DNA of 64,000 bases from Corynebacterium provencense (GTDB taxonomy: Bacteria; Actinomycetota; Actinomycetes; Mycobacteriales; Mycobacteriaceae): assembly GCA_900049755.1 (NCBI GenBank), contig LT160592.1, forward strand, positions 99,836-163,835. Direction: 5' to 3'. Shown one piece after another: positions 16,842 through 24,731 of this stretch. A program made the position numbers and the translations under genes. The first letter of the stretch is position 1, and each line of letters starts with the position of its first letter. A model generated the notes under the pieces. It was not told the DNA's origin and made no database searches. It saw only the letters and a program-made list of their open reading frames with translations.

Positions 16842-16865
16842 GGGGTCTGCTGCACGGTGAGGTGA
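15379..16865 (+). pseudogene. Frameshifted IS1634-family transposase
   Basis: The homologous reading passes through three frames: frame 1 from ATG 15379 to the TGA at 15943, a short piece TQEADEGDGFREPG in another frame, a third piece from ~16010 (RLTVGMLTDVNGFPRCIQAFEGNKAE) to ~16360, and a last piece from ~16335 to 16865 (YHYSTDRARRTVKGIDESLRKA to the end). The pieces together give the IS1634 DDE transposase (DDE_Tnp_1), with candidate catalytic Asp in VLCDVTTL and VVADAGMI. At least three frameshifts and a lost C-terminus make it inactive. Confidence 0.85.
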
Positions 16866-16867
16866 CA
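16842..16867 (+). repeat. IS3 left terminal inverted repeat
   Basis: 26-bp end that pairs with 18114-18139 with two mismatches. It overlaps the last codons of the IS1634 transposase. Confidence 0.85.
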
Positions 16868-16911
16868 TCTGATCTGGCTTGCCCGGGAGGGCTGTCTGGA
16901 AAGATGGCATT

Positions 16912-17205
16912 GTGCCTAAGCCCTATCCCACTGAGTTCCGTGACGATGTCGTGCGCGTCGCGCGGAATCGCGAGCCCGGAGTGACGATTGAGAAGATCGC
17001 GAAAGACTTCGGGGTTCATCCGATGACGCTCACGAAGTGGATGCGTCGCGCCGATATCGACGAGGGCAACAAGCCAGGTCAGACTCGAACGGAGACAGCC
17101 GAGTTGCGGGAAGCACGCAAGCGGATTCGGTTGCTCGAGCAAGAAGTCGAGGTGTTGCGGCGGGCGGCCGCGTATCTGTCGCAGGCGAATCTGCCGGGAA
17201 AATGA
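16912..17205 (+). CDS. IS3 transposase OrfA
   Basis: A 97-residue helix-turn-helix protein, intact. It opens PKPYPTEFRDDVVRVARN, has the HTH stretch TIEKIAKDFGVHPMTLTKWM (~23-42), and a leucine-zipper region RKRIRLLEQEVEVLRRAAAYL typical of OrfA. GTG at 16912 fits homologues. The stop TGA overlaps the orfB start (AATGATG), the normal place for programmed frameshifting in IS3 elements. Confidence 0.88.
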   Translation: MPKPYPTEFRDDVVRVARNREPGVTIEKIAKDFGVHPMTLTKWMRRADIDEGNKPGQTRTETAELREARKRIRLLEQEVEVLRRAAAYLSQANLPGK

Positions 17206-18105
17206 TGTACCCGCTCGTTGCCGAGCTCGCCGCTGACGGGGTTCCTGTCGCGGTGTCGTGCCGGGTCTTGAAGCTCGCTCGCCAGCCCTACTACCGGTGG
17301 CTGGCTGCCCCGATCACCGACAGTGAGGTGGTGGAAGCGTATCGCGCGAACGCGCTGTTCGACGCACACCGCGACGACCCCGAATTCGGGCACCGGCTGC
17401 TGGCCGACGAGGCCCGCGACGCGGGTGAGGCGATGTCGGACCGGACCGCGTGGCGGATCACATCGAGCAATGGGTGGTGGTCCGTGTTCGCCGAAGAAAC
17501 GGGGCACGAACGGGAGAAAGCCCGGCCCGTCCGTCCACGACGATCTCTGCGCCGTTGTGGACGAACACGGCCGCACCCGGCATGTGTTCGCCGCGACGAG
17601 AGCGAACGAGCTCTGGCTCGTGGACATCACGGAACACGAAACCGCGGAAGGCAAGCTCTACTGCTGTGCGATCAACAACGCCTTCTCCGGGCGGATCGTC
17701 GGGTATTCGATCGACTCCAGGATGACGTCCCGCCTGGCCGTGCAAGCTCTCGAGAACGCGGTCCGGATGCGTGGTGACGTGGCCGGATGCGTGATCCATT
17801 CGGACAGGGGATCTCAATGTCGAAGCAGGAAGTTTCTGGCCGCTCTGACCCGTCACCGCATGGTCGGATCGACGGGCAGAGTCGGGTCCAGCGGCGATAA
17901 CGCCGCCATGGAATCGTTCTTCTCGCTCCTGCAGAAGAACGTCGTCGACCGACGCTCTTGGACCACCCGCGAGCAATTGCGGATCGCGATCGTGACCTGG
18001 ATTGAGAGGACCTATCACCGCCGACGACGGCAAGCCCGTCTGGGGCGTTTGACCCCGATCGAGTTCGAGACCATCATGACCAAGGACATCGCCCTCGCGG
18101 CGTGA
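17205..18105 (+). pseudogene. IS3 transposase OrfB, disrupted by one frameshift
   Basis: The integrase-like OrfB starts ATG at 17205 (MYPLVAELAADGVPVAV) and runs normally to NGWWSVF near 17490, where the frame is lost. It resumes in another frame at PKKRGTNGRKPGP (~17490-17530) and continues to 18105. The rve/DDE core lies in the second part: VDITEH (first Asp), HSDRGSQ (second Asp) and DNAAMESFF (Glu). One single-base indel near 17485-17495 therefore separates the N-terminal domain from the catalytic core. If the base call is right the element cannot move on its own. Confidence 0.85.
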
Positions 18106-18113
18106 CTACAAAC

Positions 18114-18139
18114 TGTCACCTATCCGTGCAGCAGACCCC
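18114..18139 (-). repeat. IS3 right terminal inverted repeat
   Basis: Partner of 16842-16867; two mismatches in 26 positions. It lies 9 bases after the transposase stop. Confidence 0.85.
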
Positions 18140-18315
18140 TAACGTAGTTCCCGTCCCTCAATGTCTTCGAACGACGCCTCATCACTTGTACTGACCAGGT
18201 CCGCGCCCAGAATGCCAGGTTGCCTGGTCCGATCGGGATTCCACCTGGTTGACGGCTCACGGGGTAGTCCCCGCGTTCTGGACCTTTTCTGTTCTCCAGA
18301 GGACCAACAGACTCC

Positions 18316-19737
18316 CTACCGCACTCCCCAGTCCCACCCTGCCGTCGCCGACCGCAGGTGGGCGTAGGAGCGCACTGTCCTGCCGTTGAAGGGGGCGAAC
18401 GCCGGCGAGGTTCCGGGGACCCGCCACACGGGTGGTTCCTCCGCGCCTGACAGCACCCACGCCGCCTGGCGTGCCGCGCCCAGTGCCACGTACTCCGCCG
18501 GGTCCGGGACCAGGACCTCGACTCCGAATATTGACGGGGCGATGGCCCGCACTGCGGCGGACCGGGCACCGCCGCCGATGAGAAGCACCCTCTTCACCCG
18601 TTCTCCGGTGGCTCCGACGAGGGCTTCCACGGCATCCTTCATGGAGCAGAGGAGGCCTTCGACGGTCATCCGGGCGAAGTCCTCGCGGGTGGTGGAGGTG
18701 GTCAGTCCCTGGATGATGCCGGTGGCGTCCGGCCGGTTGGGGCTGCGTTCCCCGTCGAGGTAGGGCTGCAGGATCAGTCCGCCGGCACCCGGCGCGGCGG
18801 CGAGGGCGAGACGGTCGAACTCCTCGTGGTCCACGCCGAGCAGGCGGCGGCCGAGGTCGAGGACACGTGCCCCGTTGAGGGTGGCGACCAGCGGCAGGTA
18901 TTTTCCGGAGGCGTCGGCGAATCCGGTGACCATTCCGGCGGAGTCGTGGACGCTGTCGTCGACCACCGCGGAGGCGACTCCTGAGGTTCCGATGGAGACG
19001 CACACGTCGCCGGGGCCCAGGGCCAGTCCGAGGGCGGCTCCCTGGTTGTCACCGGTGCCGGGTGCGATGAGGGTTCCGCGTGCCGCGGCTGCGGGGGACA
19101 CGGATGCGGCGACGGTTCCGACGGCTTCGTCGGGGTCGGCGAGGTGGGGCAGTTCCACGGCGTGTCCGAGTGCCCGTTCTGCCAGTTCGGGCAGCCAGCG
19201 GCGTTCCCTGGTGCTGTAGTAGCCGGTGCCGGACGCCTCACCGTGGTCGGTCGCGCTGACCAGACCGCCGGACAGGTACCGGTTGAGGTAGTCGTGGGGC
19301 AGCAGGACCGAGGCGGTGCGGGCGGCGTTGTCGGGTTCATGGTCGCGCATCCACCGCATTTTGGTGGCGGTGATGGACGCCACGTAGCGGCTGCCGGTGA
19401 GGTCGACGCAGGCTGCGGGTCCGCCGAGTTCGGCGATGAGGTCTTCGGCGGCGCGAGCGGAGCGGGTGTCGTTCCAGAGCAGGGCGTCGCGGACGACCTC
19501 GCCGGAGGCGTCGAGAGCGACCATGCCGTGCTGTTGTCCTGCGACGGAGACGGCGTCGGCACGGTCGAGGAGGCCGTCCGTGGCGGTTCTGAGTGCCTCG
19601 ATCCAGGCGCGGGGGTCAACTTCGGTGCCGTCGGGGTGGGTGGCGCGTCCTTCGTCGACGACGTCACCGGTCTCTGCGTCGACGAGCAGTGCCTTGCAGG
19701 ACTGGGTGGAGCTGTCGATTCCGAGTACCAGTGCCAT
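18316..19737 (-). CDS. xylB: Xylulokinase
   Basis: Phosphorylates D-xylulose to D-xylulose 5-phosphate with ATP, feeding polyol-derived xylulose into the pentose phosphate pathway. The 473-residue FGGY kinase has the N-terminal phosphate loop GIDSSTQSCKALLVD, the conserved VAGQQHGMVALD and LLWNDTRSA, and the C-terminal ATPase part GTGDNQGAALG, SIGTSGVASAV and LIGGGARSAAVRAI. ATG at 19737 fits homologues, with GGAGAGG 8 bases upstream inside the end of the regulator gene; the longer open frame to 20334 is antisense-like filler. Its start overlaps the repressor stop (ATGA), so the two are one transcript. Confidence 0.92.
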   Translation of the reverse strand: MALVLGIDSSTQSCKALLVDAETGDVVDEGRATHPDGTEVDPRAWIEALRTATDGLLDRADAVSVAGQQHGMVALDASGEVVRDALLWNDTRSARAAEDLIAELGGPAACVDLTGSRYVASITATKMRWMRDHEPDNAARTASVLLPHDYLNRYLSGGLVSATDHGEASGTGYYSTRERRWLPELAERALGHAVELPHLADPDEAVGTVAASVSPAAAARGTLIAPGTGDNQGAALGLALGPGDVCVSIGTSGVASAVVDDSVHDSAGMVTGFADASGKYLPLVATLNGARVLDLGRRLLGVDHEEFDRLALAAAPGAGGLILQPYLDGERSPNRPDATGIIQGLTTSTTREDFARMTVEGLLCSMKDAVEALVGATGERVKRVLLIGGGARSAAVRAIAPSIFGVEVLVPDPAEYVALGAARQAAWVLSGAEEPPVWRVPGTSPAFAPFNGRTVRSYAHLRSATAGWDWGVR

Positions 19738-20600
19738 CAGTTTTCCTCTCCGCCGTGGACGGCGCTGCGGGTGCCGCCGTGGTCGGCGCTGTGGGTGCCG
19801 CCGGTGATGTGCAGTGCCGCTCCGGATGCTGCCAGCCGGGCGCGTTGTTCGGGGGTGGTGGCGGAGTCGGTGACGATGTGGTCGAAGTCTGTCAGGTCGG
19901 CGACCTTGAACAGTCCGGGGGCGTCGAATTTGGTGGCGTCCACGACGAGGACTTTCGTCTGTCCGATGTCCAGCAGTGCCTGTTTGGTGTCGGCGGCCTC
20001 GATGTCGGGGTGGAACAGGGCGGTGCCGGTGGAGGTGGCCCGCAGTGAGGTGGTGGAGACGAAGGTGAGGTCCGCGGACAGTCGTCTGATCTGTTCGGTG
20101 GTCCCGGCGCCGAGGAAGGAGTCGGTTTCGGGGATGTAGCGTCCGCCGCAGGCGATGAGCCGGATGGTGGATGCCCCGCTGCGGCGGCTGTGGTTGTACA
20201 TGGCTGCCAGGGAGTGGGTGACCAGGGCGGAGGGGTTGCGGTCGGGCAGCAGTCCGATGAGTGGTTCGAGGGTGGTGGAGTCGTCGACGGCGACGACTGC
20301 CCCGTCTTCGATGAGTTCGGCGGCGAGGGCGCACAGGGCGGTCTTGGTGTTGCGGTGGAGCTGTCGGCGTTGTCCCACCGCCAGTTCGCTCATGGAGGGG
20401 GTGACGGACCGGGCACCCCCGCGGATTCTCTCGACGAGGTGCCCGGCGGCGAGGGCGTCGAGGTCGCGGTGGACGGTCATCTGGCTGACGTCGAAGTGCC
20501 GGGCGAGTTCTTCGACGCGGGCGGTGCCGTGCCTGGTGACGTAGGCGACGATGCTTTCGCGTCGGCGGTCGGGCCCGGTGACCGAGGTGGGCTGTGGCAT
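19737..20600 (-). CDS. atlR: DeoR-family repressor of the polyol cluster, AtlR-like
   Basis: A 287-residue DeoR-type regulator: N-terminal winged helix (~10-60, with the recognition stretch DVSQMTVHRDLDAL) and a C-terminal DeoR sensor domain that binds a sugar phosphate (VAVDDSTTLEPL, GGRYIPETDSFLG, VVDATKF). ATG at 20600 (PQPTSVTGPDRR) is preferred because TAGCCT lies 7 bases upstream with no Shine-Dalgarno, giving a leaderless start; the longer frame begins at 20642. The C. glutamicum equivalent AtlR represses rbtT-mtlD and xylB until arabitol is present. Gene order here (xylB-atlR against transporter-mtlD) supports the same job. Confidence 0.85.
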   Translation of the reverse strand: MPQPTSVTGPDRRRESIVAYVTRHGTARVEELARHFDVSQMTVHRDLDALAAGHLVERIRGGARSVTPSMSELAVGQRRQLHRNTKTALCALAAELIEDGAVVAVDDSTTLEPLIGLLPDRNPSALVTHSLAAMYNHSRRSGASTIRLIACGGRYIPETDSFLGAGTTEQIRRLSADLTFVSTTSLRATSTGTALFHPDIEAADTKQALLDIGQTKVLVVDATKFDAPGLFKVADLTDFDHIVTDSATTPEQRARLAASGAALHITGGTHSADHGGTRSAVHGGEEN

Positions 20601-20607
20601 GCGGTTG

Positions 20608-20613
20608 AGGCTA
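20608..20613 (-). promoter_or_regulatory. -10 box for leaderless atlR transcript
   Basis: TAGCCT on the minus strand ends 7 bases before the ATG at 20600. Confidence 0.45.
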
Positions 20614-20654
20614 GCACGGGAATGGGAGAGGAAGGACGCCACGCAACATTGAAC

Positions 20655-20679
20655 TGTTATTTTCCGTGACTTTCTAACA
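20655..20679. promoter_or_regulatory. Candidate operator, TGTTA-N15-TAACA
   Basis: An inverted repeat of TGTTA and TAACA separated by 15 bases lies in the 161-bp divergent region between atlR and the transporter, in a locally AT-rich patch. It is a candidate binding site for the DeoR-type repressor, but half-site length is short and no consensus is known to me. Confidence 0.35.
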
Positions 20680-20761
20680 CAGTAACGGTAAATTCATCCG
20701 CGTCGCGCATCACGCGCTGTGACGCGCACCCCCTGACTCTTCCAGATGCAACGGAGAACAC

Positions 20762-22165
20762 ATGAGCTCACACGCTGCTCCTCCACCGCCGGCGTCCGGC
20801 GACACCACCGCCGCCTCCTCCCCCGGCGACACCACCTCCACACCCGGCCCCCTCCTCGACAGACTCGGCATCCCCCGTGCCCTGATCTGGGGCTTCATCG
20901 GACTCGCCCTGTTCATGATCGGCGACGGTGTCGAGACCAACATCCTCGAACCGTTCCTCCACGACGAGCACGGCTTCTCCACGTCACGGGTCGGCACCCT
21001 GGTCACCGTCTACGGCGTCGCCGTGGCCGTCGCCGCCTTCTCCGCCGCCGCACTCTCGGACCTGTGGGGCCCGCGACGGGTGATGGTCATCGGCGCCGCC
21101 GTGTGGATCGTCTTCGAACTCGGCTTCCTGCTCGTCGCCCTGACCACCTCGAACGCCGTGCTCATCTACGTCACCTACGGCCTGCGCGGATTCGGCTACC
21201 CCCTGTTCGCCTACAGTTTCCTGGTCTGGATCAGCGCCGTGTCCCGCCCGGAGGACCGGGCCACCGGGGTGGGCTGGTTCTATGTCGCCTTCTCCGCGGG
21301 CCTGCCCACCCTCGGTGCCCTCGTGGCGACGATCTCCCTGTCGGTGTTCGACCTCGACTTCTACCAGACCCTGTGGGTCTCCCTGGCGCTCGTGGTACTC
21401 GGCTCGGCGTGCGCGTTCCTGGGCGTGAAGGAACGCCGCGGACGCCGCCCCCTCGTCGACAACCCCCACGAAGTCACCGCGACACTGTCCCGGGGTTTCC
21501 GTCTGCTGGTCACCGACCGCCGGGCCCGCTACGTCACCTACATCCGGACCATCAACTCCGTCCCGACCTACGCCATGGCCGTGTACTTCCCCTCCTACTT
21601 CACCGATGACCTGGGGTGGCGGCTGGGCTGGTTCCTCATCCTCACCACAGTCATCTACGCGGTCAACCTGCCGTTCAACCCGCTGTTCGGCCGGATCGGC
21701 GACCGGGTCGGCTGGGCCCGCACCATGTTCTGGTGCGGTGCGGTCCTCTGCGCCGTCGCGCTGGCACTGGTCTACTTCACCCCGCTGGCCGGCACCGCAC
21801 TCGGCCTGCCGGACGCGGTGACCTACGGCGTCACCCTCGCCTTCGGCGCGGTGTTCGGCATCGGCCTGGCCGGATACGTGCCCCTGTCCGCCATTGCGGT
21901 CTCCCTCGACCCCGAGCATCCGGGGGCTGCGATGGCGACCTACAACCTCGGCGTCGGAGCGGCCGTGGCCGTCGGCCCCCTGCTCGTCGCCGTCTTCCTC
22001 CCTCTGGTCGGTGCCACCGGCCTCACTCTCGTCATGATCGGCCTGTACTTCGTGTCCGCCTGGCTGTCGACACAGCTCAAGGGCACGCAACCCGGGTTCG
22101 ACGGTGTCCCCGCCGAGCCCTCCCCCGCAGGTACCCCTGCTCTCGCCAAGGAGAATTCACTGTGA
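20762..22165 (+). CDS. rbtT: MFS polyol transporter, RbtT-like
   Basis: A 467-residue major-facilitator permease with about 12 membrane helices and a ~30-residue Ser/Thr/Pro/Gly-rich cytosolic N-terminus. GPLLDRLGIPRALIWGFIGLALFMIGDGVETNILEP and YGLRGFGYPLFAYSF match the ribitol/arabitol-type RbtT subgroup. It would import D-arabitol, mannitol or a similar polyol for MtlD. CGGAG lies 8 bases before the ATG. It overlaps mtlD by 4 bases (GTGA), so the two are translated from one message. C. glutamicum has sixA after mtlD; it is absent here. Confidence 0.88.
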   Translation: MSSHAAPPPPASGDTTAASSPGDTTSTPGPLLDRLGIPRALIWGFIGLALFMIGDGVETNILEPFLHDEHGFSTSRVGTLVTVYGVAVAVAAFSAAALSDLWGPRRVMVIGAAVWIVFELGFLLVALTTSNAVLIYVTYGLRGFGYPLFAYSFLVWISAVSRPEDRATGVGWFYVAFSAGLPTLGALVATISLSVFDLDFYQTLWVSLALVVLGSACAFLGVKERRGRRPLVDNPHEVTATLSRGFRLLVTDRRARYVTYIRTINSVPTYAMAVYFPSYFTDDLGWRLGWFLILTTVIYAVNLPFNPLFGRIGDRVGWARTMFWCGAVLCAVALALVYFTPLAGTALGLPDAVTYGVTLAFGAVFGIGLAGYVPLSAIAVSLDPEHPGAAMATYNLGVGAAVAVGPLLVAVFLPLVGATGLTLVMIGLYFVSAWLSTQLKGTQPGFDGVPAEPSPAGTPALAKENSL

Positions 22166-23727
22166 CTGTCCCCACCGGAACTTCCGCCGCCCCCACCCCC
22201 GCCGCACCGGTCCGTCTCGGCACCGCGTCACTGGACGACGTGGCCGCCACCGGTGCCGCGGTCCCGACCTACGACCGTTCCGTGGTGACCCCCGGCATCG
22301 TCCACATCGGTGTCGGCGGTTTCCACCGCGCCCACCAGGCCATGTACCTCGACCGGCTGATGAACCGCGGTGAGGCCCTGGACTGGGGAATCGTCGGTCT
22401 CGGCGTCATGCCTTCGGACGCCCGGATGCGTGACGCCCTCGCCGGCCAGGACCACCTCTACACCCTGACGACCAAGGCACCGGACGGCACCGAGGATCCG
22501 CGGGTCATCGGCAGCATCATCGACTACGTCTTCGCCCCTGACGACCCCTCCGCCGCGGTGGCACTGCTGTCCGACCCCCGCATCCGGATCGTCGGACTCA
22601 CCGTCACCGAGGGCGGCTACAACATCGACCACGTCACCGGGGACTTCCTCCACTCCTCCGTGCATGTCGCCCACGACCGTGCGGAGCTCACCGCCGGCCG
22701 TACCGGGGACCTGCGTACCTTCTTCGGACTGGTCACCGCCGCACTCGCCGCCCGACGTGCCGCCGGAACCGCCCCGTTCACGGTGATGAGCTGCGACAAC
22801 ATCCAGGGCAACGGTGACACCGCCCGGCGTACCTTCCTCGCCTTCGCGGACTCCGTCGACCCGGATCTGGCGTCCTGGATCAGCACCGACGTCTCCTTCC
22901 CCAACTCGATGGTCGACAGGATCACCCCGGAGACCACGGACGCCGACAGAGATGACGTCGCCGCCCACGGGTACACGGACGCCTGGCCCGTCGTCGCCGA
23001 GGACTTCGTCCAGTGGGTCCTCGAGGACGCCTTCCCCGCCGGACGCCCGCCCTACGAGAACGTCGGTGTGGAGGTCGTCGATGACGTCGTCCCCTTCGAA
23101 CTGATGAAACTGCGGCTGCTCAACGCCTCCCACCAGGGACTGTGCTACTTCGGACGCCTCGCCGGTCACCGTATGGTCCACGAGGTGATGGCGGACCCGC
23201 GGTTCGGACGGTTCCTCCTGGCCTACATGGAGACCGAGGCAACCCCGACCCTGCGCCCGCTTCCCGGGGTGGATCTGGACGCCTACCGCCACACCCTCAT
23301 CGAGCGTTTCGGCAGCGTCGCCGTCAAGGACACGGTCGCCCGGTTGTGCGCGGAGAGTTCCGACCGGATCCCGAAGTGGCTGCTCCCGGTGGTGCGGGAG
23401 AATCTCGCCGCGGGGCGTTCCACCCGGCTCTCCGCCGCGATCGTCGCTTCGTGGGCCCGGTACGCCGAGGGTGTCGACGAGCAGGGTGAGCCGATCACGG
23501 TCGTCGACCGCATGGCCGACCGGTTGCAGGAGTCCGCCTCCCGCAACCACGAGGATCCCCTGGCGTTCCTCCGCGACCGTGAGGTCTTCGGTGACCTGGT
23601 CGAGTCCGAGCAGTTCACTGCGGACTACCTGCACGCCCTCGACTCCCTGCACAGTGCGGGCGCCGAGGCGACACTGGACATGCTGCTCGCCGAGGTCGCC
23701 GCCGATCCCGGCACCGGCCGGCACTGA
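22162..23727 (+). CDS. mtlD: Mannitol/arabitol 2-dehydrogenase
   Basis: NAD-dependent long-chain polyol dehydrogenase that oxidises D-mannitol to fructose and D-arabitol to xylulose. The 521-residue protein has the Rossmann-type start GIVHIGVGGFHRAHQAMY, SCDNIQGNG, and the family signature KLRLLNASHQGLCYFG (~316-331) with the catalytic Lys, Asn and His. GTG at 22162 overlaps the transporter stop and has AAGGAG 8 bases upstream. Xylulose made here goes to XylB encoded in the divergent operon. The gene converges on the TM2-protein gene with 57 bases between. Confidence 0.92.
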   Translation: MTVPTGTSAAPTPAAPVRLGTASLDDVAATGAAVPTYDRSVVTPGIVHIGVGGFHRAHQAMYLDRLMNRGEALDWGIVGLGVMPSDARMRDALAGQDHLYTLTTKAPDGTEDPRVIGSIIDYVFAPDDPSAAVALLSDPRIRIVGLTVTEGGYNIDHVTGDFLHSSVHVAHDRAELTAGRTGDLRTFFGLVTAALAARRAAGTAPFTVMSCDNIQGNGDTARRTFLAFADSVDPDLASWISTDVSFPNSMVDRITPETTDADRDDVAAHGYTDAWPVVAEDFVQWVLEDAFPAGRPPYENVGVEVVDDVVPFELMKLRLLNASHQGLCYFGRLAGHRMVHEVMADPRFGRFLLAYMETEATPTLRPLPGVDLDAYRHTLIERFGSVAVKDTVARLCAESSDRIPKWLLPVVRENLAAGRSTRLSAAIVASWARYAEGVDEQGEPITVVDRMADRLQESASRNHEDPLAFLRDREVFGDLVESEQFTADYLHALDSLHSAGAEATLDMLLAEVAADPGTGRH

Positions 23728-23784
23728 CACCGGCACTCCCCCCGGTACCGGCCGGTAGTTGCCGGCACTCCCCCGGCGCACAGC

Positions 23785-24609
23785 TCAGCGGATGATCAGT
23801 CCCTGGGCGTCACGGGCGTATGTGCGGGCACCGACGAGAACCATGATGAACTCCACGAAGGCCCAGATCGCCACAGCGGTGAGGGTGAGGGATGCGGCGA
23901 CCAGGAGCAGGGCCCCGAAAACTGCCGTGCCGTCACCGCTGTCCGAGTAGGAGTAGTAGCCCTCGGAATCGTAGGAGAGCTGGGAGTCCACACCTGCCGC
24001 CAGTGCGATGACGCCGACGGCCAGTGCCGCCCAGCTGCCCAGTGTGAGGACCAGCTGCGTGACGGCCCGGTTCTTCAGTCCGAAGTAGAAGTTGTGGGCG
24101 CCGAAGGTTCCGAGGAAGAACGCCAGCAGTGCTCCGACGGCCTTCGACTTCGGGGAGTACCCGTACCCGGGGTACCCCGGGTAGCCGACAGCTCCCGGAT
24201 AACCCGGCTGGCCGGCGTACCCGGGGTAGCCCTGAGGATCCTGGTAACCCGGGTAGCCCGGGGTGGGCTGGTAGCCGGGGTAACCCTGATAGCTCTGGTG
24301 GCCCTGGTAACCCTGGTGGCCGTCCTGGAAATCCTGCCCCTGGTAGCCGGAGTAGCCCTGGTAGCCGTCCTGGCCGGGGTACGTGTCCCCTGGGTACGTG
24401 TCCCCGGCATAGGGGTTGCCGGCATAGGGGTTGCCGGCGGAGGAACTGCCGGAGCCGGAGCCTCCCGACCGCGCACCCCCGGTGTACGGGTTGCCGGTGG
24501 TGCCACCGGACCCGGAGTTCTCCGGTGCCGGCCCTGCCCCGGTGGTGTCCTCCCTGTCGGCACCTGAGGGTTCCCTGTCCCGTCCGCCCTGTTCTCCCGG
24601 TCCGGTCAT
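23785..24609 (-). CDS. TM2-domain membrane protein with a long Tyr/Gly/Pro repeat region
   Basis: A 274-residue protein. The N-terminal ~60 residues are acidic and Gly/Ser-rich. Residues ~60-155 are repeats built on NPYAG, TYPG, GYQGYQ and GYPGYP. The rest is a TM2 domain: SKAVGALLAFFLGTFGAHNFYFG, then two further hydrophobic segments. TM2 proteins are small membrane proteins of unknown molecular role; Tyr/Pro/Gly-rich arms are known in several and may drive self-association. ATG at 24609 has GAGGAG 6 bases upstream and is preferred over ATG at 24630. Confidence 0.8.
   Translation of the reverse strand: MTGPGEQGGRDREPSGADREDTTGAGPAPENSGSGGTTGNPYTGGARSGGSGSGSSSAGNPYAGNPYAGDTYPGDTYPGQDGYQGYSGYQGQDFQDGHQGYQGHQSYQGYPGYQPTPGYPGYQDPQGYPGYAGQPGYPGAVGYPGYPGYGYSPKSKAVGALLAFFLGTFGAHNFYFGLKNRAVTQLVLTLGSWAALAVGVIALAAGVDSQLSYDSEGYYSYSDSGDGTAVFGALLLVAASLTLTAVAIWAFVEFIMVLVGARTYARDAQGLIIR
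24080..24440 (-). repeat. In-frame degenerate repeats encoding GYQGY/GYPGY units
   Basis: Tandem copies of units such as CCCGGGTAGCC and GCCCTGGTAACC (plus-strand view) encode the Tyr-Gly-Pro arm of the TM2 protein. Two near-identical units encoding NPYAG and two encoding DTYPG sit at the 5' side. Length is likely to vary between strains by slippage. Confidence 0.7.
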
Positions 24610-24731
24610 GCGCAGCTCCTCGGTCGTCATCGGCCATATGCGCCGACGTGATGACCTGATCCTAGCCGACCCTCCCCCGCCCCGGTCGCCGGTGATCTTC
24701 GCGCTGGAAAATCTCCCGGGAGGCCGGGGGC

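Larger units (their letters stand above)
16842..18139 (+). mobile_element. IS3-family insertion sequence with intact 26-bp terminal inverted repeats
   Basis: Left end GGGGTCTGCTGCACGG followed by TGAGGTGACA (16842-16867) is matched on the other strand at the right end by GGGGTCTGCTGCACGG followed by ATAGGTGACA (18139-18114): 24 of 26 positions identical. The element is about 1.3 kb, normal for IS3, and holds orfA and a frameshifted orfB. It sits inside the 3' end of the IS1634 transposase. I see no convincing 3-bp target duplication in the flanks (GAG or CGA on the left, TAA on the right), so one end may have been rearranged. Confidence 0.85.

Noticed and set aside
18140..18315. Possible gene remnant between the IS3 element and xylB
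   Set aside because: Short frames on both strands show no recognisable protein; left as unassigned flanking DNA.
24080..24440. Repeat array that could be taken for a CRISPR
   Set aside because: Units are contiguous, degenerate and in frame within the TM2-protein gene; there are no unique spacers.
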